Shown: positions 23,667-32,190 of the stretch, one piece after another
Layout of the letters: each line of letters begins with the position of its first letter
Position numbering within the stretch: the first letter of the stretch is position 1
Source: Gemmatimonadota bacterium
GTDB taxonomy: Bacteria > Gemmatimonadota > Gemmatimonadetes > Longimicrobiales > Gaopeijiaceae
Assembly: GCA_013043565.1 (NCBI GenBank)
Contig: JABDNZ010000387.1
Location: 1-35,898 of the forward strand
DNA: 35,898 nt
Direction: 5' to 3'
Notes under the pieces: generated by a model
Told to the model about the DNA's origin: nothing
Seen by the model: the letters and a program-made list of their open reading frames with translations, nothing else
Databases searched by the model: none
Program-made: the position numbers and the translations under genes

Positions 23667-24665
23667 ATGGACCTTGCTCGCTTTCCCCGCCGAAGATACA
23701 CGGAGGGGTGGACACCCCTGGAACATCTCCCCCTGCTGACCCAGCACATGGGTGGACCCCACATCTTCATCAAGCGGGACGACCTCCTCGGCCTGACGGC
23801 TGGTGGAAACAAGACCCGAAAGCTGGAATTCCTGGTGGCCGATGCCCTGCGCCAGGGGGCGGACACCCTGATCACGGTCGGTGCCGTCCAGTCCAACCAC
23901 TGTCGTCTGACCCTTTCGGCCGCCGTCAAAGAGGGGATGAACTGCCGCCTGGTCCTCGAGCAACGGGTACCGGACTCCTACGACTACGATGCAAGCGGGA
24001 ACAACTTCCTCTTTCGACTACTGGGCGTCGAAAAGACCACCGTGGTGGATCTTGGCACCGACCTCAACGCAGCCATGCAGGCCGAGGTCGACGAGTTGGC
24101 GGCTGAGGGTCGCAAGGGATACGTCATCCCCGGGGGAGGGTCCAACCCCATCGGGGCCCTTGGCTACGTCTCCTGCGCTCAGGAAATCCTGGCTCAAGCC
24201 TTCGACAAGGGGATCCAGTTCGACCACCTTGTCACCGCCAGCGGGAGCGGGGGCACCCATTCGGGCATTCTCGTCGGAATGAGGGCCATGGGTAGCTCCA
24301 TTCCGGTCACGGGAATCAGCGTACGACGCCCCGTTCCGGAGCAGGAAGGGCTCATCGGGGGTCTGGCCAAGGATACCCGGGACTTCCTGGGCCTACCGAC
24401 CGAACCTCCGGAGGGGGAGCTCAGGATTTTCGACGATTACGTCGGTCCCGGATACTCCATCCCGACGGACGAGATGGCCGAAGCCGTCAGGACCTTTGCC
24501 AGGATCGAGGGAATTCTCCTGGATCCGGTTTATACCGGAAAAGCAGCGGCCGGCCTGTTGGATCTGATCCAGAAGGGACATTTCAAGAGGGGGGAGAAGG
24601 TCCTGTTCCTGCACACGGGCGGGTCCCCGGGTCTCTACGCTTACCAGGACGTGATCCTGGACTGA
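23667..24665 (+). CDS. D-cysteine desulfhydrase / ACC deaminase-family PLP enzyme
   Basis: A 332-aa fold-type II PLP enzyme. It opens with ARFPRRRYTEGWTPLEHLPLL and continues with IFIKRDDLLGLTAGGNKTRKLEFL, in which the NKTRK lysine is the PLP Schiff-base residue. GAVQSNHCRLT holds the QSNH substrate-site motif, and VIPGGGSNPIGALGYV, ASGSGGTHSGILVG (phosphate-binding loop) and LLDPVYTGKAAAGL follow. This pattern covers D-cysteine desulfhydrase (DcyD: D-cysteine to pyruvate, H2S and NH3) and its relative L-cysteate sulfo-lyase (CuyA, releasing sulfite), known in marine bacteria. I cannot separate them by eye. ACC deaminase is less likely. A GAGAGG site precedes the ATG. It is monocistronic, divergent from feoAB and convergent with the next gene. 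Confidence 0.85.
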   Translation: MDLARFPRRRYTEGWTPLEHLPLLTQHMGGPHIFIKRDDLLGLTAGGNKTRKLEFLVADALRQGADTLITVGAVQSNHCRLTLSAAVKEGMNCRLVLEQRVPDSYDYDASGNNFLFRLLGVEKTTVVDLGTDLNAAMQAEVDELAAEGRKGYVIPGGGSNPIGALGYVSCAQEILAQAFDKGIQFDHLVTASGSGGTHSGILVGMRAMGSSIPVTGISVRRPVPEQEGLIGGLAKDTRDFLGLPTEPPEGELRIFDDYVGPGYSIPTDEMAEAVRTFARIEGILLDPVYTGKAAAGLLDLIQKGHFKRGEKVLFLHTGGSPGLYAYQDVILD

Positions 24666-24684
24666 CCGCTGTCCCTTGAAGCGG
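24666..24684. terminator. Small hairpin between convergent genes
   Basis: CCGCT pairs with AGCGG around a nine-base loop in the 29-base gap between two convergent stops. It is short, with no T-run; a terminator role is only suggested by position. Confidence 0.2.
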
Positions 24685-24694
24685 GGCGAAGGGG

Positions 24695-26032
24695 CTAATC
24701 CAACGCTTCGTCCGCTTTCAAGAGGGCCCCCAGCAGGACGTTCGCTCCCGCCTCGATGTCTTCGGGGCGGGAGTATTCATCCGGATGATGGCTGAGTCCG
24801 CCCACACTCGGGATGAAGACCATTCCCATGGGCGCGAAATGTGCCACGGCTTGAGCGTCGTGACCGGCCCCGCTGGGCATCCGCTGGTGATCCAGGCCCA
24901 GCTCCCCGGCGGCAGCCTCCACCCAACCCCGAAACCGGATGTCGGTGGGGGCTCCTCTGCTGAGGTAGAACTCATCCATATCGATGGGAGTGCCGTTTTT
25001 GTACCCGATGGCCTCGGCTTCGATTTGGATTCCGTCCATCACCTCCTGGATACGATCCATTTCGAGGGCTCGGATTTCGATACTCATTCGAACCTCCCCC
25101 GGGATCACATTCGGCGCGCCGGGACTGGCTTGAATCCTCCCAACCGTTGCCACCTGACTACCGGGAATCGACGTCACGACCCGGTTCACGGCTTCCACGA
25201 GCTGCGCAGCACCGATCATGGCATCCCGTCGCTGATCCATGGGAGTCGTCCCGGCATGATTCGCAGCCCCGTTGACCACGGCCGTCCACCGCCGAATCCC
25301 GACGATTCCCTCCACCACACCGATGGGAACCCCTTTCCCTTCGAGGATAGCGCCTTGCTCCACATGGAGTTCCAGGAACCCGGCCATGGAACCCCGCTCG
25401 AGTCTGGCTTCGTCAAGACGGTCCGGATCGCCCCCTAATCGACGGATCCCTTCGCCGATGCTGAATCCGCTGGACGAAACCAACTGGAGCTCTTCCTTTC
25501 GGAACTCTCCGGCCAGGACCCTGCTTCCCGTCTTTCCTCCCTCTTCGTTCACGAACGCGACAACATCCACGGGGTGCCGCGGCACGACCCCGGCATCCTG
25601 GAGGGTCCTGGCGCCCTCGAGAGCGCCGAGGGTTCCCAGTGGTCCGTCGTAGTTCCCCCCTGCCGGGACCGAGTCCAGGTGGGACCCCATCATGAGAGGG
25701 GGCAGGTTCGGGTCCGAGCCCCGGAGGCGACCAATGAGGTTGCCCACCAGGTCCACCCGGACCTCCAGCCCGGTTTCCTCCATGAGGGATCGGAAAAACT
25801 CCCTACCCTGAATGTCGGCATCGCTGAAGGCCACCCGATCCACACCCCCGTCTGCCCGCCGCCCGAAACGGGACAGCTGACGAAGCCATTCGTGAAGCCG
25901 AGGGCCGTTGATGAGGGGTTGCTCCCCGAATCGCCTCCACGTCCCGGGGAACGAGGACGAAAGGGCCTCCGGGAAAAGGGCCAGAGCTCCCAGGGTGGTG
26001 CCCAAAGTACGGGAGAAGTGTCGTCGATCCAT
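24695..26032 (-). CDS. Tat-exported M20-family amidohydrolase (carbamoylase/hydantoinase type)
   Basis: Zn-dependent hydrolase of the N-carbamoyl-L-amino-acid hydrolase / allantoate or ureidoglycolate amidohydrolase family (445 aa). Metal and substrate motifs: GSHLDSVPAGGNYDGPLG, AFVNEEGGKTGSR, LELHVEQGAILE, VNGAANHAGTTPMDQRRDA, MPSGAGHDAQ and the closing His in GGLSHHPDEYS. The N-terminus DRRHFSRTLGTTLGALALF is a twin-arginine signal, so the enzyme is probably periplasmic; most relatives are cytoplasmic. The second ATG (26032) has GGAG nine bases upstream and is preferred over 26038. It overlaps the end of the rsmC-like gene by a few bases. Substrate unknown: carbamoyl amino acids, ureides or small amides/peptides are options. 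Confidence 0.86.
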   Translation of the reverse strand: MDRRHFSRTLGTTLGALALFPEALSSSFPGTWRRFGEQPLINGPRLHEWLRQLSRFGRRADGGVDRVAFSDADIQGREFFRSLMEETGLEVRVDLVGNLIGRLRGSDPNLPPLMMGSHLDSVPAGGNYDGPLGTLGALEGARTLQDAGVVPRHPVDVVAFVNEEGGKTGSRVLAGEFRKEELQLVSSSGFSIGEGIRRLGGDPDRLDEARLERGSMAGFLELHVEQGAILEGKGVPIGVVEGIVGIRRWTAVVNGAANHAGTTPMDQRRDAMIGAAQLVEAVNRVVTSIPGSQVATVGRIQASPGAPNVIPGEVRMSIEIRALEMDRIQEVMDGIQIEAEAIGYKNGTPIDMDEFYLSRGAPTDIRFRGWVEAAAGELGLDHQRMPSGAGHDAQAVAHFAPMGMVFIPSVGGLSHHPDEYSRPEDIEAGANVLLGALLKADEALD

Positions 26033-26034
26033 GA

Positions 26035-27075
26035 TCATAGTCTCCGTGCCGGCTTAGGGTTTCGGCCTTCCCAAACCCTGAAGATCCGGTCCTCGGCCAA
26101 AACGTTCACTTCCTGAAACTGCTCTCGAAGAGGGCTGGCCAGAGGGAGTCTTCTCTGGGCGACAAAGACCAGAACCCCCCCTTTCGCCAGAAACGGTGCT
26201 GCCCTGTGAATCAGCGACACGATCATGGCCGGTTCCTCAGCCTTTCCCCGATGGAAGGGAGGGTTGGACACGATAGCGTCGAAGGAACCCCTGTTCTCAG
26301 TGGGCAAGCCGTCCCTGAGGTGGAAGCGGGCCTCAGGCACGTTTTCGCGGGCCGCTTCCAAGGCAACGGCATCGTGGTCCAGCATCTCCAAGGCCAGATC
26401 CGCCCCCCGTTCAAGGACCACAAATCCTACCACTCCACTCCCGCATCCATAGTCCAGAATCCTCCCACCAGCAGGCAGGGGCGGCAGAGAATCCAACAGG
26501 AGTCGAGTCCCGGGGTCCAGGCGGCCGTGAGAGAAGACGCCCGGATAGGAAACCCAGCCCGGAGGAAGACCCGGGTACCCCAGGTCGAGCAGGGTTTTCC
26601 AGTCCTCCAGGCGGAATCGCCGACCGGCTTCAACCTTGGCTCCCGTTCCAACCAACACCCGGCACCGACCTCCTACCACCAGCGCCTCCACCGACGAATA
26701 GGTTTCCCCCAACGTACCCATGGCTCCCCGGATTCCTTCATCGTTCGCTCCGTAGACCAGAACCGCCCCTCCAGGGCTCAGCACGGAGGCCGCCGCCGAG
26801 AGCCCCATGGAGAGCTCCTCCTTGGCGCGGGGTAGCCGGAGGGTAACCAACCCGTACGGACCCGGCGCCGGCCATGAAGAGGCCCGAAGGTTTCCCAAAG
26901 CACGGCGATGGTATTGCGTGAACGGTACGTCCCGGTCGCGAAGGGCGATCCCCAGGTCCGGGAGAGGGGAATCCATCAGCAACGCGCGTCCGCTCGAGTC
27001 CAGGCGATCGAGCTCACCTATCAGCAGATCGGTCGCCGCCCGATCTCGCCAGCCTGGATCTTGTCGTCTGGACAT
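26035..27075 (-). CDS. RsmC-like class I methyltransferase
   Basis: Probable 16S rRNA (guanine-N2) methyltransferase of the RsmC/RlmG group (346 aa), using S-adenosylmethionine. The layout fits this group. A degenerate N-terminal methyltransferase-like half (about 1-160) contains GPYGLVTLRLPRAKEEL, GGAVLVYGANDEGIRG and VGTGAKVEAG. The catalytic C-terminal half contains WVSYPGVFSHGRLDPGTRLLLD, SAM motif I LDYGCGSGVVGF, and the amino-methylation motif IVSNPPFHRG. The PGVFS..LD.GT.LLL stretch is characteristic of RsmC. The exact target base (G1207 in E. coli) is not provable here. GGAG lies eight bases before the ATG. The gene is 22 bases after the copper chaperone and overlaps the M20 gene, so it is probably the middle of a three-gene operon. 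Confidence 0.82.
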   Translation of the reverse strand: MSRRQDPGWRDRAATDLLIGELDRLDSSGRALLMDSPLPDLGIALRDRDVPFTQYHRRALGNLRASSWPAPGPYGLVTLRLPRAKEELSMGLSAAASVLSPGGAVLVYGANDEGIRGAMGTLGETYSSVEALVVGGRCRVLVGTGAKVEAGRRFRLEDWKTLLDLGYPGLPPGWVSYPGVFSHGRLDPGTRLLLDSLPPLPAGGRILDYGCGSGVVGFVVLERGADLALEMLDHDAVALEAARENVPEARFHLRDGLPTENRGSFDAIVSNPPFHRGKAEEPAMIVSLIHRAAPFLAKGGVLVFVAQRRLPLASPLREQFQEVNVLAEDRIFRVWEGRNPKPARRL

Positions 27076-27097
27076 GGTGGGCTCTCCAGAGGCTTCC

Positions 27098-27574
27098 CTA
27101 GCGGCCCCCCGGTCCCAGAACCGGAACGGGAACGACCGTAGGTCCGGAAACGTCGAACTGAAGTGTTACCTCGAACTCTTCCCCGGCCGCCAGAGGCCTG
27201 GAAAGGCCAAGGAGCATGATGTGGAGACCCCCCGGCTCGAACTCGATCCTGGACGACGGCGGCAGTTCGAGGGAGCCGACCTTCCGCATCTTCATCAGAT
27301 CGTCCTCGAGATAGCTCTCATGGACCTCTAGAGCCCTCGCAACCGGTGTGGTCCCCCCGGTCAATCGGTCCCCACCTCTGCCCTCGTTTCGGACGGTGAA
27401 GTAAAGGGCCGAGTTGGTTTCGTACTCGCCCCCCCCTTCCGGAAGGGGCATGGCCCGGGCCCACGGATCCTCCACCAGGATCCGGGGCTCGGGTGACCCT
27501 TCTTCCTCCCCACATGCGACGAAAAAGGTGCCGGACAGACCAAGGAGTAAAACGCCGAGTTTACCGTTCATCAT
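27098..27574 (-). CDS. PCuAC-type periplasmic copper chaperone lipoprotein
   Basis: Small secreted Cu(I) chaperone of the PCuAC/DUF461 family, which delivers copper to the CuA site of cytochrome oxidase or related targets. A lipoprotein signal precedes the domain: MMNGKLGVLLLGLSGTFFVAC, with Cys21 as the lipidated residue. The 158-aa protein has the family elements ILVEDPWARAMP, NSALYFTVRNEG and the copper ligands in ALEVHESYLEDDLMKMRKV followed by GGLHIMLLGL (the His...Met-x-Met...His-x-Met pattern). The ORF-track start lies 19 codons too early; starting at the double Met places the lipobox correctly. It suggests that the organism also has a copper respiratory oxidase, i.e. aerobic or microaerobic life alongside the ferredoxin/Rnf system. 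Confidence 0.87.
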   Translation of the reverse strand: MMNGKLGVLLLGLSGTFFVACGEEEGSPEPRILVEDPWARAMPLPEGGGEYETNSALYFTVRNEGRGGDRLTGGTTPVARALEVHESYLEDDLMKMRKVGSLELPPSSRIEFEPGGLHIMLLGLSRPLAAGEEFEVTLQFDVSGPTVVPVPVLGPGGR

Positions 27575-27704
27575 CTCACGCCGGACGACCGGCGGCTCCT
27601 TTGAACACGGGGGGGCTGCTTCGAACCCCAAAAGCCGTTATGTATTGGAATTCCAGGTCCGGAATCCCCCGGAAACGTCAACTTCAGCATAGTAGGCCGT
27701 GATC

Positions 27705-29936
27705 ATGTCGTCGAACCATACCTTCGCCTCCCAGTTTCGGGTGCAGCGTCCCTCCACCGGGACCCTGATCCTCGGATTCCTCCTTCTACTCCTTCTGGTC
27801 CCGTTGGATCAACCGGCCGCAGGGCAGACGCCCGGGAGCGGGTCGGACCCGGCACGAGCCGGGCGCTTCGACATGGGAAAGATGTGGACGTTCGAAAACG
27901 CCCCCATGGCCTACTTCACCGAAACCTACGGATTCTCGGCCGACCCGGCCTGGTTCGAGAGAGCCCGTCTGGCCGCGCTTCGAATCCCGGGATGCTCTGC
28001 CGCGTTCGTCTCCCCGAATGGGTTGGTGGTGACGAACCATCATTGCGCCCGCGGGGCCGTGGTGAGCGTGACCCGTGAAGGGGAAAGCCTCCTGGATGAC
28101 GGCTTTTATGCCAGCAGTCTTGAAGAAGAGAGGTCGATTCCCAACTACTATGTCGACCAGCTGATCGCGGCTGAAGACGTATCGGACGAGGTGTTTCGGG
28201 CCGTGGACCAGGCCATGGGGGATGCTGCGAAAGAAGCAGCCCGCCGCGAAGTCATCTCCCGAATTCAGGAACGGATCAGCTCCGGCCATGCGGGGGGGGA
28301 AGGTGCGGTAAGGGTGGAGGTCACCGCACTCTACAACGGTGGGCGGTATTCTGCATACACCTACAGGCGGTTTTCGGATGTGAGGATGGTGGCCGCGGCT
28401 GAGCTCGAACTGGGGTTCTTTGGCGGGGATCCGGACAACTTCACCTACCCGCGCTATGCGTTGGACTTCGCCTTCCTCAGGGTGTACGGAAGTGACGGCG
28501 AGCCCCTGGAGACCGAACACTACTTCGGTTGGAGTCTGGACGGGGTCCAGGAGAACGACGTGGTTTTTGTCATCGGTAACCCAGGGCCTACGAACCGTTT
28601 GAATACCGTGGCCCAGCTGGAGTTCCAACGAGACGTGTCGGTAGCCGCCCAAAAATCATTCCTGGGCAGCCGATTGGCCATCATGAAAGAGTTCTACGAT
28701 GAAAACCCGGAGCAGGGGGAGGCCATGGGCCTCCGAAACCAAATGTTCGGCCTCTCCAACTCCCTCAAGGCCAACTCTGGCCGCTTGGACGCGTTGAAGG
28801 ATCCCGTCATCATGGAACGGAAGGGCGACGGGGAGCGGCTGTTCCAGGAGGCCTTGGACGCCGATCCCGAGCTTCGAGCTGAATGGGGAGGTCTGATCCA
28901 GGATATGGCGGCCATTCAGGAAGAAAAGATGGCCCTGGCCCCCGAGTACTTCGCCTTCCTCCGCCTCGTCCCGGGGAATACCGAGTCGTCCCTCCTGATC
29001 AGGGGAATCTACGCCGTCCAATACCTCCAGGCCCGAGACGGGGGAGCGTCCCCTGCCCAGCTGGACCGGATCCGAGGTCAGATTCTTGGAATCACGGACA
29101 AGCCGGAAGAGATGGAAGAGGCTTTTTTGGCCGAGCGCCTGGGAGACTTCCAACGCTATCTGGGAAGCGACCACCCCGTCACAGCTGCCGCCCTGGAGGG
29201 CCGTAGCGTAGAAGGGGCAACGACACACCTCAGAGCTCGCTCGGCGCTGGCCACGGCAGAAAGCACCGCTGGCGCTTTGGAGGGAGGCGCCCTCGACTCG
29301 AGCGACCCGGCCGTTCGTCTTGCCGGAGCTCTCCTCCCGTCTCTTGTCGGCTTGCCCTCAGGGGAAGGATTCCAAACCCGCCTCAACGCTCTGTCAGCCC
29401 AAGAGCGGGAGTTGGCAGCCGATCTGGGGAGGGCCCGGTTCGCAGTTTACGGACCGGACGTGCCCCCAGACGCATCCCGCTCACCACGGATCACGGACGG
29501 AGTGGTCAAACCCTACACCTACAACGGGACGCTGGCGCCGGTTTATACCACCTTCTTCGGCCTCTACGACCACTTCCATTCCTATGGGAGGGAGTCGGAC
29601 TGGAACCTCCCAGATCGGTGGCTCCCTCCCCATCCGGACCTGGACCTGGGCACGCCCCTGAACTTCATCTCCACAGCCGACACCTATGGCGGCAACTCGG
29701 GTTCCCCGGCCGTGACCCCCAACCTGGAGATCGTGGGACTGAACTTCGACCGGAACGTGGAGGGCCTCAGCCGAGACTTCATCTTCCTACCTGATCGGGG
29801 CAGAAACATCATGGTGGACGTCCGGGCCATCAAAGAGGCCATGGACGTCGTTTACGATGCCGACCGGATCGTCCAGGAGATTCTCACCCACCGTCTCTTC
29901 CGAACGGAAGCCGAGGCGGACGCCGTCGGTAGATGA
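27705..29936 (+). CDS. S46 family dipeptidyl-peptidase (DPP7/DPP11 type)
   Basis: Periplasmic serine exopeptidase that removes dipeptides from N-termini (743 aa, normal for S46). A signal peptide is evident (TLILGFLLLLLLVPLDQPAAG-Q). Near the mature N-terminus are GKMWTFENAPMAYF and the catalytic His in NGLVVTNHHCARGAV (about 105-119). The Asp lies in FTYPRYALDFAFLRVY and the Ser in TYGGNSGSPAVT. GLNFDRNVEGLSRDF near the C-terminus is part of the substrate pocket, where one residue distinguishes DPP7 from the acidic-specific DPP11; I cannot assign this by eye. I take the ATG at 27705, with TAGG eight bases upstream, over the GTG at 27699. The next gene overlaps its stop, suggesting co-expression with an outer-membrane barrel protein. 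Confidence 0.92.
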   Translation: MSSNHTFASQFRVQRPSTGTLILGFLLLLLLVPLDQPAAGQTPGSGSDPARAGRFDMGKMWTFENAPMAYFTETYGFSADPAWFERARLAALRIPGCSAAFVSPNGLVVTNHHCARGAVVSVTREGESLLDDGFYASSLEEERSIPNYYVDQLIAAEDVSDEVFRAVDQAMGDAAKEAARREVISRIQERISSGHAGGEGAVRVEVTALYNGGRYSAYTYRRFSDVRMVAAAELELGFFGGDPDNFTYPRYALDFAFLRVYGSDGEPLETEHYFGWSLDGVQENDVVFVIGNPGPTNRLNTVAQLEFQRDVSVAAQKSFLGSRLAIMKEFYDENPEQGEAMGLRNQMFGLSNSLKANSGRLDALKDPVIMERKGDGERLFQEALDADPELRAEWGGLIQDMAAIQEEKMALAPEYFAFLRLVPGNTESSLLIRGIYAVQYLQARDGGASPAQLDRIRGQILGITDKPEEMEEAFLAERLGDFQRYLGSDHPVTAAALEGRSVEGATTHLRARSALATAESTAGALEGGALDSSDPAVRLAGALLPSLVGLPSGEGFQTRLNALSAQERELAADLGRARFAVYGPDVPPDASRSPRITDGVVKPYTYNGTLAPVYTTFFGLYDHFHSYGRESDWNLPDRWLPPHPDLDLGTPLNFISTADTYGGNSGSPAVTPNLEIVGLNFDRNVEGLSRDFIFLPDRGRNIMVDVRAIKEAMDVVYDADRIVQEILTHRLFRTEAEADAVGR

Positions 29937-30715
29937 ACAAGCGGCTGCTGTTCCTCCTGCTGGGTTCGGCCCTGGCCTGGCCGCCCTCTCAGGGTTGGAG
30001 CCAGGCTATCCTGAATGTGGAGGCACTCCAGGCCGACGAGACCGAGGCTGTCCACGCGGAAGTCTCCGGCCGGATTCGATGGGCCTCGGGGAACACCGAC
30101 CTCTTTCAGTTCGGCGGCGATCTCGGGCTGGGCGTTTTGGGCGAACGCCATTGGATACGGGTTTATGCCGGATTGGAGCACCTGGAGAAGAACGAGAAGA
30201 ACATCCTCGACAATCGTTATGTCCACATCAGGTACAACTACAGGTTCTCAGACCGCTTCAGGACCTTTCACTTCTTCCAGTTGCAGGCGAACGAAAACCT
30301 CTTCCTCAATCGCCGTTTGCTTCTGGGTACCGGTCTTCGGTACCGGCTCCTCGGCGGGGCGGAGACGCGTCTGGAGGTCGGAAGCGGTCTGATGTTCGAG
30401 GCCGAGCGCTTGGACGAAGGGAAGCTGGACCCTGGAGAGGAGGCCGACACCGAGGTTTTTCGCATGGCCAACCTGATCGTGGGATCGGGGCCCATCGGCG
30501 AGGGGAATCGGTGGGTGACGGTTGTATACTACCAACCCAACCTCAAGGGTTTCGAGGACTACAGGCTCTCGGGGGAACTCGGCCTAGTTGTCAGGGTCGT
30601 TTCTTCTTTGGACCTCAGTGTCACCCTGACCTGGCGACACGACAGCAGGGCCCCCAGTGGCCTGGACGAGGACGACGTCGGACTTCGGACCGGGTTCACC
30701 TACCATATCCGATGA
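29933..30715 (+). CDS. DUF481-like outer-membrane beta-barrel protein
   Basis: A 260-aa exported protein with a signal peptide (MNKRLLFLLLGSALAWPPSQGWSQA) and then alternating hydrophobic/polar strands ending in aromatic residues. Examples are VSGRIRWASGNTDLFQFGG, IRVYAGLEHLEKNEKN, YVHIRYNYRFSDRFRTFHFFQLQAN, LLLGTGLRYRLLGGAETRLEVGSGLMFEAE and the final LRTGFTYHIR. The early G-N-T-D segment, the 'fsdr...f.q...n....l..r...G.G.ry.l' pattern and the length fit DUF481 (YdiY-like) proteins, whose function is unsettled. The ATG overlaps the peptidase stop by four bases. The barrel may help uptake or release of peptides, but that is only suggested by the pairing. An aromatic-poor C-terminal residue (Arg) is slightly unusual for an outer-membrane barrel. 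Confidence 0.78.
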   Translation: MNKRLLFLLLGSALAWPPSQGWSQAILNVEALQADETEAVHAEVSGRIRWASGNTDLFQFGGDLGLGVLGERHWIRVYAGLEHLEKNEKNILDNRYVHIRYNYRFSDRFRTFHFFQLQANENLFLNRRLLLGTGLRYRLLGGAETRLEVGSGLMFEAERLDEGKLDPGEEADTEVFRMANLIVGSGPIGEGNRWVTVVYYQPNLKGFEDYRLSGELGLVVRVVSSLDLSVTLTWRHDSRAPSGLDEDDVGLRTGFTYHIR

Positions 30716-30725
30716 GGGCAGACCT

Positions 30726-31241
30726 ATGACGACCGATTCAGACAGCTCACGGCCCGACATCACGGGGAGCGGCGATCCCACGCCACCCCCGGTTCCGGAC
30801 CTGAGGGTGGCTAGAGTGGTTGCTGCCCGCGAACATCCCAACGCAGACCGCCTTCTTGTCATGGACATCGAGCTCGGGACTGAGCAGAGGCAGATCGTCG
30901 GAGGGATCGTGGGACACTATACACCCGAGGAGTTGGAAGGCCTTCCAATCGTGGTGGTGGCGAACCTCCAGCCAGCCAAACTTCGGGGAGAGATCAGCCA
31001 GGCCATGCTACTGGCCGCCGAAAACGAGGAAGGGCACCTGGGGGTACTCCTGGCCCCCGATGCCGAGCCGGGGACCCCAGTGCGGCCAGCGGACGGCCCG
31101 GCTCCCGCCGGCGAAATCACCTTTCAGGGATTCCACGAGAACACGCTGCTGGCCGGCCCGGAAGGCGTGACCCTCAACGGAACTCCCTTGACGGGGACTC
31201 GTTTGGTCATGGACCGAGAGGTGTACGGAAAGCTCAGGTAG
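30726..31241 (+). CDS. Stand-alone tRNA-binding domain protein (EMAPII/MetRS-C-like OB fold)
   Basis: A 171-aa protein with an unstructured acidic/Pro-rich N-terminus (DSDSSRPDITGSGDPTPPP) and an OB-fold tRNA-binding domain. The domain includes LRVARVVAAREHPNADRLLVMDIELG, QRQIVGGIVGHYTPEELEG, VVVANLQPAKLRGEISQAMLLAA and GHLGVLLAPD. These match the C-terminal dimerisation/tRNA-binding module of bacterial MetRS and the Trbp111/EMAPII group. No synthetase catalytic part is present in the same ORF or beside it, so this is a trans-acting module. The domain continues about 50 residues past the usual end. The ATG is 11 bases after the barrel gene stop, with an AGGG site. A tRNA-binding accessory role is inferred from the fold. 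Confidence 0.85.
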   Translation: MTTDSDSSRPDITGSGDPTPPPVPDLRVARVVAAREHPNADRLLVMDIELGTEQRQIVGGIVGHYTPEELEGLPIVVVANLQPAKLRGEISQAMLLAAENEEGHLGVLLAPDAEPGTPVRPADGPAPAGEITFQGFHENTLLAGPEGVTLNGTPLTGTRLVMDREVYGKLR

Positions 31242-31284
31242 GACCCGAGACACACCAACAACGCCGGTAGGATGGTGCCCCTGT

Positions 31285-32190
31285 ATGGAACCCGTCATCC
31301 ACACCCACGACCTGACCCGTTACTACGGGAGTACCGTAGGTGTGGAAGGACTGACCCTCGAGATCCAACCCGGGGAAATCTTCGGATTCCTGGGCCCGAA
31401 CGGAGCGGGGAAGACCACCACCATTCGGCTTCTCCTGGACCTCATCCGGCCGACCCGGGGCGAGTCCTTTCTCTTCGGCTGCCCCTCCTCGGATCCGCTG
31501 ATTCGATCTCGAATCGGATACCTCCCCGGGGAGCTTTCCCTGGACGGGAGGATGACCGGCGGCCAGACCCTGACGTTCCTGGCCGCGCTCCGGGGGGACC
31601 GGTCTGACACGGGGGCCGTCCGGGCGACCCTTTGTCAGCGCCTCGGCCTGAATGATGGGGACCTGAAACGAAAAGTCCGGGAATACTCCAGAGGCATGAA
31701 GCAGAAGCTCGGATTGGTCTCGGCTCTCCAGCACAGGCCAAGGCTCCTCATCCTGGACGAGCCCACGACAGGCCTGGACCCATTGGTTCGAGAAGTGGTC
31801 TTCCAGCTGATGGCGGAAGTTCGGGATCAGGGCGTGACCGTCTTCCACTCCTCCCACGTCCTGTCTGAGGTGGACCGGACCTGTGACCGGGTGGGTGTGC
31901 TGAGAGAGGGTCGCCTGGTCTCCCTCATGACGATGGACGAGGCCAGGAGGTCCTCGTCCCGACACATGGTGGTGGTTTTCAAGGGAGCCCCTCCACTCGA
32001 GGAGCTGCAGAGCATCGGGGCGGATGTCGAGACTACGGACGGGAGCAGAGTCGTCGTACGGGTCACGGGAGAGCTGGGGCCGCTCCTCTCCCTCCTGGCC
32101 GAGAATCCGGTAGAACACTTCAGTTTCCCGGAGCCGAACCTCGAGGAGGCTTTTACCACCTTCTATAGTGACGGGCAGGGAGACGAATGA
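31285..32190 (+). CDS. ABC transporter ATP-binding protein (ABC-2 export type)
   Basis: Cytoplasmic ATPase of an ABC exporter (301 aa). All nucleotide-binding motifs are visible: Walker A GPNGAGKTTTIRLLL (about 39-53), ABC signature YSRGMKQKLGL, Walker B LLILDEPTTGLDPL, and the switch His in VFHSSHVLSEV. The C-terminal 80 residues (about 220-301) form the extra domain seen in CcmA/NatA/DrrA-like ATPases. The stop overlaps the permease start by four bases, so they make one transporter. Substrate is unknown; drugs, lipids, sodium or peptides are all handled by this class. The adjacent AraC-GyrI regulator hints at response to small toxic molecules. Confidence 0.93.
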   Translation: MEPVIHTHDLTRYYGSTVGVEGLTLEIQPGEIFGFLGPNGAGKTTTIRLLLDLIRPTRGESFLFGCPSSDPLIRSRIGYLPGELSLDGRMTGGQTLTFLAALRGDRSDTGAVRATLCQRLGLNDGDLKRKVREYSRGMKQKLGLVSALQHRPRLLILDEPTTGLDPLVREVVFQLMAEVRDQGVTVFHSSHVLSEVDRTCDRVGVLREGRLVSLMTMDEARRSSSRHMVVVFKGAPPLEELQSIGADVETTDGSRVVVRVTGELGPLLSLLAENPVEHFSFPEPNLEEAFTTFYSDGQGDE

